A stretch of DNA of 64,000 nucleotides from Prevotellaceae bacterium KH2P17 (lineage in GTDB: Bacteria; Bacteroidota; Bacteroidia; Bacteroidales; Bacteroidaceae). Below are positions 18,724 to 26,651 of this stretch, one piece after another (position 1 is the stretch's first letter; each line of letters begins with the position of its first letter). The position numbers were made by a program, and so were the translations under genes. The stretch covers positions 1-64,000 of the forward strand of contig FZRE01000008.1 in NCBI GenBank assembly GCA_900199655.1. The letters are read 5' to 3'. The notes beneath the pieces were generated by a model that was not told where the DNA came from, searched no databases, and saw only the letters and a list, made by a program, of their open reading frames with translations.

Positions 18724-20055
18724 ATGAAACAGACCATCAACATCCTTCTGATGAGCATCACCTGCCTCGCTGCCTCGGCCCAGGAGCCGTGGACGATGGA
18801 GCGCTGCATGCAGTACGCCGTGGTTCATTCGGCTGACGTACAGCGCCAAGATATCGAGGCAAAGCAGAAGAAGACCGACTACCGCGCTGCTCTTCTGGGC
18901 TTTCTGCCCACGCTGGAAGCGCAGGTGAGCGGGCAATACAACTGGGGACGTAACATCGACCCGGAAACCAATACCTATAATAATGTAACGACATTCAACA
19001 ACTACTATCAGCTTGCTGCATCGCTGCCGCTCTTCGACGGAGGCCGTACAATCAACGCCTTCAGGCAGGCAAGGCTGGCACGGGCCAACTCCGCCACCGC
19101 CATACAGAAGGTGCAGGACGACAAGGCCATTGAGGTGATGGGCAAGTATGTGGATGCCGTGTACGCCCAACGCAGCATTTCGCTGGCCAGGGAGAAGCTG
19201 ACAGACTCGCAGGCCCTGCTCCGCAAGACGCAGCGACTGTTCGAGCTGGGCGAAAAAAGCCGCCCCGACGTGGCCCAGCTGCAGAGCCAGGTGGCCGAAG
19301 ACGACTACAACCTGCTGCACCAGCAGAACCTGGCCCGCCAGCAGCTGCTGGCACTCAAGGCCGCCATGAACTATCCCGTGGCCGACAGCTTGCAGCTCGA
19401 CACGGCCTCGGTGCCCGCTTTACCGGCTGTGGATATGGTTGCCGACGCTGCTGCCATTTACCAATCGTTTGCACACTTGTCGCCGGCGGTCAAGTCGGAA
19501 GAATTCAACGAGGAGAACGCTCGCCTCACCTGGCTCCAACAACGGGCCTCGCTGTTGCCGCGTCTCAGCCTTGGAGCAGGAGTTGCCACTAATTTCTATA
19601 AAAATCTCTCAGGAGGGGCGGGGGCGCCGTCGTTCGGCTCCCAGTTCCACAACAACATGGGCGAATACGTCTACCTCTCCCTCTCCATTCCTGTCTTCAA
19701 TCCTGCGGCGTGGCGACAGGCCCGCAGGGCCAAGGCCGATTACCGGCTGGCACAGGTCAGCTTGCAGGAAGCAAGGCGCAAACTGCATGACGACATCGCC
19801 CAGGCCGTGATGGACCGCGACGGCTATGCACGCGAGGTGGCGCAGATGGAGCGCAAGACCGAGGCCGATTCCTTGGCCTGGTACCTGAGCCGCCGCAAGT
19901 TCGAGGAGGGCATGCTCTCCACCTTCGACCTGCATACTGCTGCCCAGACGCTGCTCGAAAGTCGCATCCGGCTGCTGCAGATGCAGCTCATGCTCGTGCT
20001 CAAACAGAAACTCGTAAACTATTATAAAGGTGAACCACTATGGACATTAAGATAG
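18724..20055 (+). CDS. TolC-family outer-membrane efflux protein
   Basis: This protein of 443 residues starts at MKQTINILLMSI. It has a signal peptide (about 1-20, cut after ASAQ) and long alpha-helical coiled-coil stretches separated by short beta segments, with the two-fold repeat of the outer membrane efflux protein (OEP) family. TolC homologues form trimeric channels through the outer membrane and periplasm for type I or MacAB-like exporters. It overlaps the next gene (HlyD-like) by 16 bases. The start is supported by the signal peptide; a frame extension upstream runs into the promoter candidate. Confidence 0.9.
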   Translation: MKQTINILLMSITCLAASAQEPWTMERCMQYAVVHSADVQRQDIEAKQKKTDYRAALLGFLPTLEAQVSGQYNWGRNIDPETNTYNNVTTFNNYYQLAASLPLFDGGRTINAFRQARLARANSATAIQKVQDDKAIEVMGKYVDAVYAQRSISLAREKLTDSQALLRKTQRLFELGEKSRPDVAQLQSQVAEDDYNLLHQQNLARQQLLALKAAMNYPVADSLQLDTASVPALPAVDMVADAAAIYQSFAHLSPAVKSEEFNEENARLTWLQQRASLLPRLSLGAGVATNFYKNLSGGAGAPSFGSQFHNNMGEYVYLSLSIPVFNPAAWRQARRAKADYRLAQVSLQEARRKLHDDIAQAVMDRDGYAREVAQMERKTEADSLAWYLSRRKFEEGMLSTFDLHTAAQTLLESRIRLLQMQLMLVLKQKLVNYYKGEPLWTLR

Positions 20056-21293
20056 AACAGAAGAAGTATATCATACCCCGAAAGTACTGGCTCTGGGTAG
20101 GCGGCGGCCTTGTTTTCGTGGCCGCGCTGGTTTGGTTGGCGCTTTCCAACTTCACGTCAACGCTCAGCGTGGAGCGCCGCGGCCTGAGTATAGGCGACGT
20201 GAAGCGTGCCCAGTTCGACGATTACGTGAGCGTCGACGGCTCGGTTGTGCCCATCTCGGTGGTGCAGATATCGCCCCAGGAGGGCGGCGTGGTGCTGCAG
20301 AAGGTGGTCGAAGAGGGCACCCACGTGCGCAAGGGCGATGTCATCGTGCGGCTGGCCAACTCCAATCTCGACCTCGAAATACTGAATGCGGAGAGCGAAC
20401 TGGCCGAGAAGCAGGACATGCTGCGCAACACCCAGATATCAATGGAGCAGGACCAGCTCAACAACCGCAACGAGGCACTGCAGCTGGAGCAGGACGTGGC
20501 GACCAAGAAACGCGCCTACCAGCACCAGAACTCGCTGCAAAAAGAACAGCTGAACTCGCGCGAGGAGTACCTCAAAGCTAAGGAAGACTACGAGCTCTCG
20601 GTGCGTAAGAACGAGCTGATACAGCGCCGCCTGGCCAAAGACAGGCAGCTGCGCCGCTCGCAGATGGACCAGATGAACGACAACCTGGCCTCCATGCAGA
20701 AGAATGTCCAGCTGGTGCGCGAGCGCAAGGCCAAGCTCGAAGTGCGCTCGGCCATAGACGGCGAGGTGGGCCTGCTCGACGTGGAGCTGGGCCAGAGCAT
20801 ATCGCCGGGACAGAAGATAGGCGTCATCAACGACCTGAGCGACTACAAGGTGCAGGCGCAAGTGGATGAGCATTACATCGACCGCGTACATGCAGGCCTC
20901 ACGGCAACCTTCGAACAGAACGGCCACACGTACCGGCTGACCGTTAGGAAGGTATATCCGGAGGTGCGCGACGGCCGCTTCAAGATAGATTTCGTGTTCA
21001 GCGGAGCCCGTCCGCACAACATCCGCACGGGCCAGACCTACTATGTAGACCTGCAGCTGGGCGAGGCCAAGCAGGCCGTCATCATTCCCAAAGGAACCTT
21101 CTACAGCGTTACGGGCGGCAACTGGATATTCGTTGTCGACAAAAGTGGCCGCAAGGCGTACCGCCGCAAGATACGCATAGGCCGCCAGAACCCGCAGTAT
21201 TACGAGGTGCTGGAGGGCCTGGAGCCGGGCGAGAAGGTAATTGTAAGCGGCTACGAGAGCTACAAGGACAACGAAATACTGAAGCTCGAGTAA
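20040..21293 (+). CDS. HlyD/MacA-type periplasmic adaptor
   Basis: This 417-residue adaptor has one N-terminal membrane helix (about residues 18-37), a lipoyl-like half motif (about 65-110), a long coiled-coil hairpin (about 115-225, rich in Gln/Glu/Lys/Arg), the second lipoyl half (about 228-260), a beta-barrel and a membrane-proximal domain. It would link the inner-membrane ABC permeases to the TolC-like channel. Translational coupling to the upstream gene is likely from the 16-base overlap. A family A palindrome starts directly at the TAA stop. Confidence 0.92.
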   Translation: MDIKIEQKKYIIPRKYWLWVGGGLVFVAALVWLALSNFTSTLSVERRGLSIGDVKRAQFDDYVSVDGSVVPISVVQISPQEGGVVLQKVVEEGTHVRKGDVIVRLANSNLDLEILNAESELAEKQDMLRNTQISMEQDQLNNRNEALQLEQDVATKKRAYQHQNSLQKEQLNSREEYLKAKEDYELSVRKNELIQRRLAKDRQLRRSQMDQMNDNLASMQKNVQLVRERKAKLEVRSAIDGEVGLLDVELGQSISPGQKIGVINDLSDYKVQAQVDEHYIDRVHAGLTATFEQNGHTYRLTVRKVYPEVRDGRFKIDFVFSGARPHNIRTGQTYYVDLQLGEAKQAVIIPKGTFYSVTGGNWIFVVDKSGRKAYRRKIRIGRQNPQYYEVLEGLEPGEKVIVSGYESYKDNEILKLE

Positions 21294-21327
21294 ACCTCTC
21301 CCCGTCCCTCCCCGAAGGGGAGGGAGA
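21294..21327. repeat. Family A palindrome directly after a stop codon
   Basis: ACCTCTCCCC then the hairpin CCCTCCCC-GAA-GGGGAGGG begins immediately after the TAA of the adaptor gene. Confidence 0.8.
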
Positions 21328-21423
21328 CCTATTGAGATATAAGGAGTTAGGAATACGAGGCTTGGAGGGAAGTTTCGGCAAAGTGACTCGATAAAAAGCA
21401 AGAGATAATCAGATAAATACAAT

Positions 21424-23814
21424 ATGCAAACTGTAAACAACCCAGGCCGCCGCAGTGCCGGTCTGTTCTCCCTGCGGGGAACGTGGAAGGGCTATTTCGT
21501 GTTCCTTTCGCGCAACAAGGCCTACACGGCCATCAACGTGTTCGGGCTCAGTCTCTCGCTCATGTTCGTCATCCTGATAGGTGTGTACACGTATCAGGAG
21601 TTCTCGGTCAATAAACAATACCCCAAGGCCGGCCGCATCTACGTGTACGGACTCACGCAGAACGGCGAGCCGGCACTGGGAGGCAACTGGCACCTACGTG
21701 AGCATTTTGCCAGCCGATACCCCGAGATTGAGAGCTCGTGTGCCCTTGCTTCGGGCAAGAGACCGCTGCTCATGGCCGACGGTCAGTACGTTCAGTACAT
21801 CACAACCTTTACGGACAGCACCTTCTTCGATATGTTCGACATTCCCTTTGTATGCGGCGACCGCCGCCGGGCGCTTGCCACGAAGCAGCAGGCCGTGGTG
21901 AGCGACGAGTTTGCCCGCAAGGTCTACGGCTCGCCCCAGCAGGCTATGGGCAAGCTGGTGTCGTTCGACGAGCATACCCGTTACCGCATTACGGGCGTGG
22001 CGAAGCGGGTAGAAAACTCCAGTCTCGACCCTACCGACGTCTACCTACGGTTCGAGAACGTGGAACTGTTCAACCCTTCGCTCACCTCCAAGGGCATGAA
22101 CAACGCCACGGGTGCGCACGTGCTGTTCCTCGCCAAGCCCGGTACCAGCCTCATGAGCAAGGTCCGCGACATGGACGCCTACCAGAAGGAGTTCTTCTGG
22201 ATATTCCAACACGAGGACGTGAAGATAAACACCTTCTTCGTTCCCTTCAACAAACTGTACTTCTCGGGCATCCCTCTTGGAACCGATACGCTGCGTGACG
22301 GCGACCTCAAACTGGTGCGTACGCTCGCTGCGGCGGGGCTTGTTATCCTGCTGTTCTCCATCTTCAACTACATTAACCTTACCACCGCGCAGTCCAACAG
22401 GCGTGCCCGCGAGATGGCAACACGCCGTTTGGTGGGCTCGCAGCGTAGCGGCATCGTGGCAAGACTGATTGTAGAGAGCCTCATCCTCTGCCTGTTCTCC
22501 ATGCTGGTGGCCGTGTTGCTGGCCCTTGTGGTGGCTCCCTACGCGGCCAAACTGCTCGATACGGAGCTGCACATGGAGCTCTTGCTGCGGCCTGCAAGCA
22601 TGCTGCTCATCGTGTGCTTCATCTTGGTGGTGGGCCTGCTCTCGGGCGTCGTGCCCGCTACGCTTATCTCCCGTGCCCGCCCCATCGACGTAGTACGGGG
22701 CACGTTCACCAAGGTCAGCCGCCAAAAGTTCAGCAAGCTGTTCATCACCATACAGAATGCAATCACCATCGTGCTTATCTCCGTGGCCTTCATCATGTCC
22801 GCTCAGATACGCCACATGGTAACAGCACCGCGCGGCTTCAACACAGCAGGACTGCTGGAGGTAAGCGGCAGCGCGAACGACAGCGTGATGATGCAGCACT
22901 GGTACAGCGAGTTGGAGCGGCTGCCGCAGGTAACCGCCGTTGCTCCTTGCTGCGGTACGCCCTACGACGGGGGCAATAACAACACCTTCAACGTGAGGGG
23001 CAAGACCATCTCACGCCAGGACCTCGTAGGCGACGAACGGTACATGAAGCTCTTCGGACTGAAGACCACCGGCCCTGCCGATGTAACCCTGCCCGGCAAG
23101 TTGTACGCCAACCGCCAGTTGCTGGCCGAAGAAGGGCTGCCCATAAACAGCAAGTTTGTTTACGACTACGAAGGAAAACGCCTGCCGATAGACGGCGTTT
23201 TGGCCGATTTCCATATCCGCGGGCTCGACAGCGAGCAACATCCGCTCCTGCTGTGGGTCAAGAACCGCAAGGATTTTAGGCCCTGGTCTACCGTTATCGG
23301 CATACAGGGAGACCTCGTGGAGGGCTACGAAGCGGTGCGAAAAGTGTACAAGCAGGTGTTCAACACCACGCTCGACGAGGAGCATCCCTACATCGACCAG
23401 CAGATAGAAGCAGAGTATGAGGCCGAAACGCGCATAGCTACCATCGTGCGGCTCTTTGCTTTCATCGCCATTGTTATTTCGCTCTTGGGGCTCGTGGCCA
23501 TGTCAACGTACTTCATCCAGCAGCGCCGCAGGGAGATTGCCCTGCGCAAGGTGTTCGGCTCCACGGGCCGGCAGATACGCTCAAGGCTCATCCGCTCGTT
23601 CCTTGTTTACGTGGGCGTGGCCTTTGTGGTGGCCGTTCCGGTGGTGTGGTACTTCATGAGCCAGTGGATAAGTCAATACTCCTACCGCATTACGTGGTGG
23701 CCTTTCGTGCCCCTGGCAGGCGCCATCGTGCTGCTCATCAGCTTCTGCGCGGTGGCCGTACAGAGTTATATGGCGGCCAACGAGAACCCGGTGAAGAATA
23801 TCAAGCAGGAGTAA
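21424..23814 (+). CDS. ABC exporter permease, two FtsX modules (paralogue 1)
   Basis: This 796-residue permease has a membrane helix near residues 35-55, a MacB-like periplasmic domain, an FtsX module (about 290-430), then a second membrane helix, periplasmic domain and FtsX module (about 670-790). Such eight-helix duplicated permeases lack their own ATPase and pair with a separate MacB/LolD-type ATPase, found here at 29320. Its C-terminal 125 residues are almost identical to those of the next permease, down to the DNA and beyond the stop codon, which points to gene conversion or recent duplication. Confidence 0.9.
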   Translation: MQTVNNPGRRSAGLFSLRGTWKGYFVFLSRNKAYTAINVFGLSLSLMFVILIGVYTYQEFSVNKQYPKAGRIYVYGLTQNGEPALGGNWHLREHFASRYPEIESSCALASGKRPLLMADGQYVQYITTFTDSTFFDMFDIPFVCGDRRRALATKQQAVVSDEFARKVYGSPQQAMGKLVSFDEHTRYRITGVAKRVENSSLDPTDVYLRFENVELFNPSLTSKGMNNATGAHVLFLAKPGTSLMSKVRDMDAYQKEFFWIFQHEDVKINTFFVPFNKLYFSGIPLGTDTLRDGDLKLVRTLAAAGLVILLFSIFNYINLTTAQSNRRAREMATRRLVGSQRSGIVARLIVESLILCLFSMLVAVLLALVVAPYAAKLLDTELHMELLLRPASMLLIVCFILVVGLLSGVVPATLISRARPIDVVRGTFTKVSRQKFSKLFITIQNAITIVLISVAFIMSAQIRHMVTAPRGFNTAGLLEVSGSANDSVMMQHWYSELERLPQVTAVAPCCGTPYDGGNNNTFNVRGKTISRQDLVGDERYMKLFGLKTTGPADVTLPGKLYANRQLLAEEGLPINSKFVYDYEGKRLPIDGVLADFHIRGLDSEQHPLLLWVKNRKDFRPWSTVIGIQGDLVEGYEAVRKVYKQVFNTTLDEEHPYIDQQIEAEYEAETRIATIVRLFAFIAIVISLLGLVAMSTYFIQQRRREIALRKVFGSTGRQIRSRLIRSFLVYVGVAFVVAVPVVWYFMSQWISQYSYRITWWPFVPLAGAIVLLISFCAVAVQSYMAANENPVKNIKQE

Positions 23815-23852
23815 GAACCTCTCCCCCCGCCCTCCCCGAAGGGGAGGGAGCT
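23815..23852. repeat. Family A palindrome directly after a stop codon
   Basis: GAACCTCTCCCCCC and the hairpin CCCTCCCC-GAA-GGGGAGGG start on the base following TAA. Confidence 0.8.
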
Positions 23853-23900
23853 TTGCTGCTGGTAATCAAGGGGTTAGGAGTGGGAGGCTTGATGATGCCA

Positions 23901-23975
23901 TTCAAGGGGCTTGATGATGCCGTTCAAGAGGCTTGAAGGTATCGTTCAAGAGGCTTAAAGGATAGCTTCAAGAAT
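23901..23975. repeat. TTCAA-TTGAA palindrome array, 22-bp period, locus 2
   Basis: TTCAAG starts at 23901, 23923, 23945 and 23967 with 22-bp spacing. Some TTGAA halves are degenerate. Confidence 0.85.
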
Positions 23976-24017
23976 ACGGACGGACAAAAGACGTGAAACA
24001 ACTAATATATTTTGACT

Positions 24018-26447
24018 ATGCAAACAACAAACAATAACGGGCGCAAAGCTGCCGATTGGCTTTCCCTGCGGGGAGCGGGGAGGAGCTACTTCGTGTTCCT
24101 CTCGCGCAACAAAGGCTACACCGCCATCAACGTCTTCGGTCTTTCGGTCTCGCTGATGTTCGTCATCCTCATCGGTGTTTACAGTTGGCAGGAGTTCAGC
24201 ATCGACCGCCAGCACCGTAAAGCCGACCGTATTTACATGATAGGTACCACCTTCACCGACGAGGGAGTTACCGTCAAGGGCTCTCACCACGCCCTGCTGC
24301 GCCACTTCAGGCAGAGTTATCCGGAGGTGGAACAGACCTGCGGCTTCGTTGTAGGCGAGATGCGGCTGAGCTACAGCGGCCTGTTTCACAACGCAACGGT
24401 CCTGAGAACGGACTCTACTTTTTTCTCCATGTTCGATTTCCCACTCCTGCAAGGCGACCGGAACACGTGTCTGAAAGAGAAGAACAACGCCGTGGTGACG
24501 CAAAGTATGGCCCGCCGCATGTTCGGAACGGATGATGTGCTGGGCCGCGAGATAGTGTGGAACGACTCTGTTCGGTTCCATGTAACGGGCGTGGTGCCCG
24601 ATTTCGACAACACGATAGTTAACTCCGACGTCGAAATGATTATCGACTTCTCGTGGGGGAAGTCCTTTAACTCGGCCGATATGGATGAGTTTTTCCCCCG
24701 TGCCGTGAACTTTACGGGCTCCAGTATCTTCGTTCAGGTGCGCCCGGGCACGCGGATGATGGGGCGCGAGAAGGAGTTCACCAAGTTTGTTAACAGCTTC
24801 TGGCCCACCTTCAACGGCGATGCGTTCCACTGCCAGGTGTGTCTCATACCACTCAACAAGCTCTATTTTACCCGTGGCGAGAGTGGTAACGACAACCTGC
24901 GGCAGGGCAACAGCAAGCTCGTTAACATCCTCTTCGGCGTCGGGTTGGTAATTCTTGTCTTCGCCATCATGAACTACATGAACCTTACTGTGGCGCAGTC
25001 GGGCTACCGTTCGCGCGAGATGGCCACGCGGAGGCTGTTCGGTTCGTCGCGTGGTGGCGTGATGCAGAAGCTCATCCTGGAAAGTACCATGCTCTGCCTG
25101 CTCTCACTCTGCATGGGCGTTGGCTTGGCCCTGGCCTTTGCCCCGGCAGCAGGAAGACTGCTCGACGTGCCCATGCAGATGCACGTTCTGGCCCGTCCGG
25201 CCGTCATTGCATTGATGTTGGGCTTTGCCTTGGCAGTAGGAGTGCTCTCGGGGGTCATTCCCGCCTACGTTATGTCTAAGGCCCGGCCCATTGAAGTGGT
25301 ACGTGGAACCTTCCGCCGGCGTACCAAGATGGTGCTCAGCAAGGTCTTTATCACGCTGCAGAACGCCGTTACCATCGTCATGCTGGCCTGCTCGCTCATC
25401 ATGACTGCACAGATGCTGCACCTCGTCAGGGCACCTCTGGGCTTCCGGACCGATAACCTCATCTGCCTCTATCAGGGCCAGGTGTTCGGCAGCAAGGACT
25501 TTCCCGTCTTCCTGGATCGCCTCCGCCAGTTGCCCGGAGTTAAGCGCGTGGTGCCTTCTAAGGGTGCACCACAGGACGGAGGAAACAACAACACCGTGGT
25601 TGAGAAGGACGTTAAGACCTCGTACCAGATGTTTATCGGCGAGCCGGAGTTCCTGAACATCTACGGCCTTACGCTCAAGACAAACCACCATGTGGCCCAT
25701 CGGCCGGTGGTGTACCTCAACGAAGCGGCCCTCGGACCGCTCAAGATGAAGGCTACGGACAGCCACATGAGCGCCGAATACCAGAAGATTGGCTTCTACG
25801 GGTTCCCCAAGGAAGCCGCTTTCGGCGGTGTGCTGAACGACTTCCACATTCATAACATCACCGATGAAAGTAACGGCCCGATGCTGGTTTGCATCCAGGA
25901 CAAGGTCGAAGAGCCGTGGTCAGTGACCATACAGGTTGAGGGTGACCCCGTTGATGCTTACCGTTCCATCAGCAAGATATATAAAGAGGTGTTCCATGAG
26001 GAGCTTGACCAGCGTCATCCGTTCGTGAGCGAGATTACGCAAGAGGACTTTGAGGACGAGATACGCACATCACGCATCGTGTCGCTCTTTGCTTTCATCG
26101 CCATTGTTATTTCGCTTCTGGGGCTCGTGGCCATGTCAACGTACTTCATCCAGCAGCGCCGCAGGGAGATAGCCCTGCGCAAGGTGTTCGGCTCCACGGG
26201 GCGGCAGATACGCGCAAGGCTCATCCGCTCGTTCCTCGTTTACGTGGGCGTGGCCTTCGTGGTGGCCGTTCCGGTGGTGTGGTACTTCATGAGCCAGTGG
26301 ATTAGTCAGTACTCTTACCGCATTACCTGGTGGCCTTTCGTGCCTCTGGCGGGCGCCATCGTGCTGCTCATCAGCTTCTGCGCGGTGGCCGTACAGAGTT
26401 ATATGGCGGCCAACGAGAACCCGGTGAAGAATATCAAGCAGGAATAA
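24018..26447 (+). CDS. ABC exporter permease, two FtsX modules (paralogue 2)
   Basis: This protein of 809 residues starts at the ATG at 24018; a TTG two codons upstream is rejected. The architecture is the same as the preceding permease: helix at about 35-55, MacB-like periplasmic domain, FtsX module (about 290-435), then a second set ending in an almost identical C-terminus (ending ENPVKNIKQE). The N-terminal halves are clearly homologous but diverged (for example YFVFLSRNK.YTAINVFGLS is shared), while the C-terminal 125 residues differ at only a few positions. This contrast indicates recent gene conversion of the 3' part. Confidence 0.9.
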   Translation: MQTTNNNGRKAADWLSLRGAGRSYFVFLSRNKGYTAINVFGLSVSLMFVILIGVYSWQEFSIDRQHRKADRIYMIGTTFTDEGVTVKGSHHALLRHFRQSYPEVEQTCGFVVGEMRLSYSGLFHNATVLRTDSTFFSMFDFPLLQGDRNTCLKEKNNAVVTQSMARRMFGTDDVLGREIVWNDSVRFHVTGVVPDFDNTIVNSDVEMIIDFSWGKSFNSADMDEFFPRAVNFTGSSIFVQVRPGTRMMGREKEFTKFVNSFWPTFNGDAFHCQVCLIPLNKLYFTRGESGNDNLRQGNSKLVNILFGVGLVILVFAIMNYMNLTVAQSGYRSREMATRRLFGSSRGGVMQKLILESTMLCLLSLCMGVGLALAFAPAAGRLLDVPMQMHVLARPAVIALMLGFALAVGVLSGVIPAYVMSKARPIEVVRGTFRRRTKMVLSKVFITLQNAVTIVMLACSLIMTAQMLHLVRAPLGFRTDNLICLYQGQVFGSKDFPVFLDRLRQLPGVKRVVPSKGAPQDGGNNNTVVEKDVKTSYQMFIGEPEFLNIYGLTLKTNHHVAHRPVVYLNEAALGPLKMKATDSHMSAEYQKIGFYGFPKEAAFGGVLNDFHIHNITDESNGPMLVCIQDKVEEPWSVTIQVEGDPVDAYRSISKIYKEVFHEELDQRHPFVSEITQEDFEDEIRTSRIVSLFAFIAIVISLLGLVAMSTYFIQQRRREIALRKVFGSTGRQIRARLIRSFLVYVGVAFVVAVPVVWYFMSQWISQYSYRITWWPFVPLAGAIVLLISFCAVAVQSYMAANENPVKNIKQE

Positions 26448-26485
26448 GAACCTCTCCCCCCCGCCCTCCCCGAAGGGGAGGGAGC
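26448..26485. repeat. Family A palindrome directly after a stop codon
   Basis: GAACCTCTCCCCCC plus the hairpin begins on the base after TAA, as in the paralogue upstream. Confidence 0.8.
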
Positions 26486-26534
26486 TTTACTACTGGTAAT
26501 CAAGGGGTTAGGAGTGGGGGGCTTGGTGATGCCG

Positions 26535-26593
26535 TTCAAGGGGCTTGAAGGTATCGTTCAAGGGGCTTGAAGGTATCGTTCAACGGGCTTGAA
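26535..26593. repeat. TTCAA-TTGAA palindrome array, 22-bp period, locus 3
   Basis: TTCAA starts at 26535, 26557 and 26579 (22-bp period) with the spacer GGTATCG. Confidence 0.85.
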
Positions 26594-26651
26594 GGACACA
26601 TCCGGGAAAACGACTTGATAGAGAATGAATTTTAACTGATATATAACAACT

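Larger units (their letters stand above)
23446..23980. repeat. Long direct repeat, copy 1 (permease 3' end plus downstream DNA)
   Basis: From about 23446 to about 23905 the DNA matches 26079-26540 with scattered substitutions (roughly 95% by eye). It covers the last FtsX module, the stop codon, the family A palindrome and the start of a TTCAA array. Confidence 0.85.
26079..26600. repeat. Long direct repeat, copy 2
   Basis: This is the counterpart of 23446-23980. It includes the permease 3' end, stop codon, family A palindrome (26448-26485) and the beginning of a TTCAA array. Confidence 0.85.
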
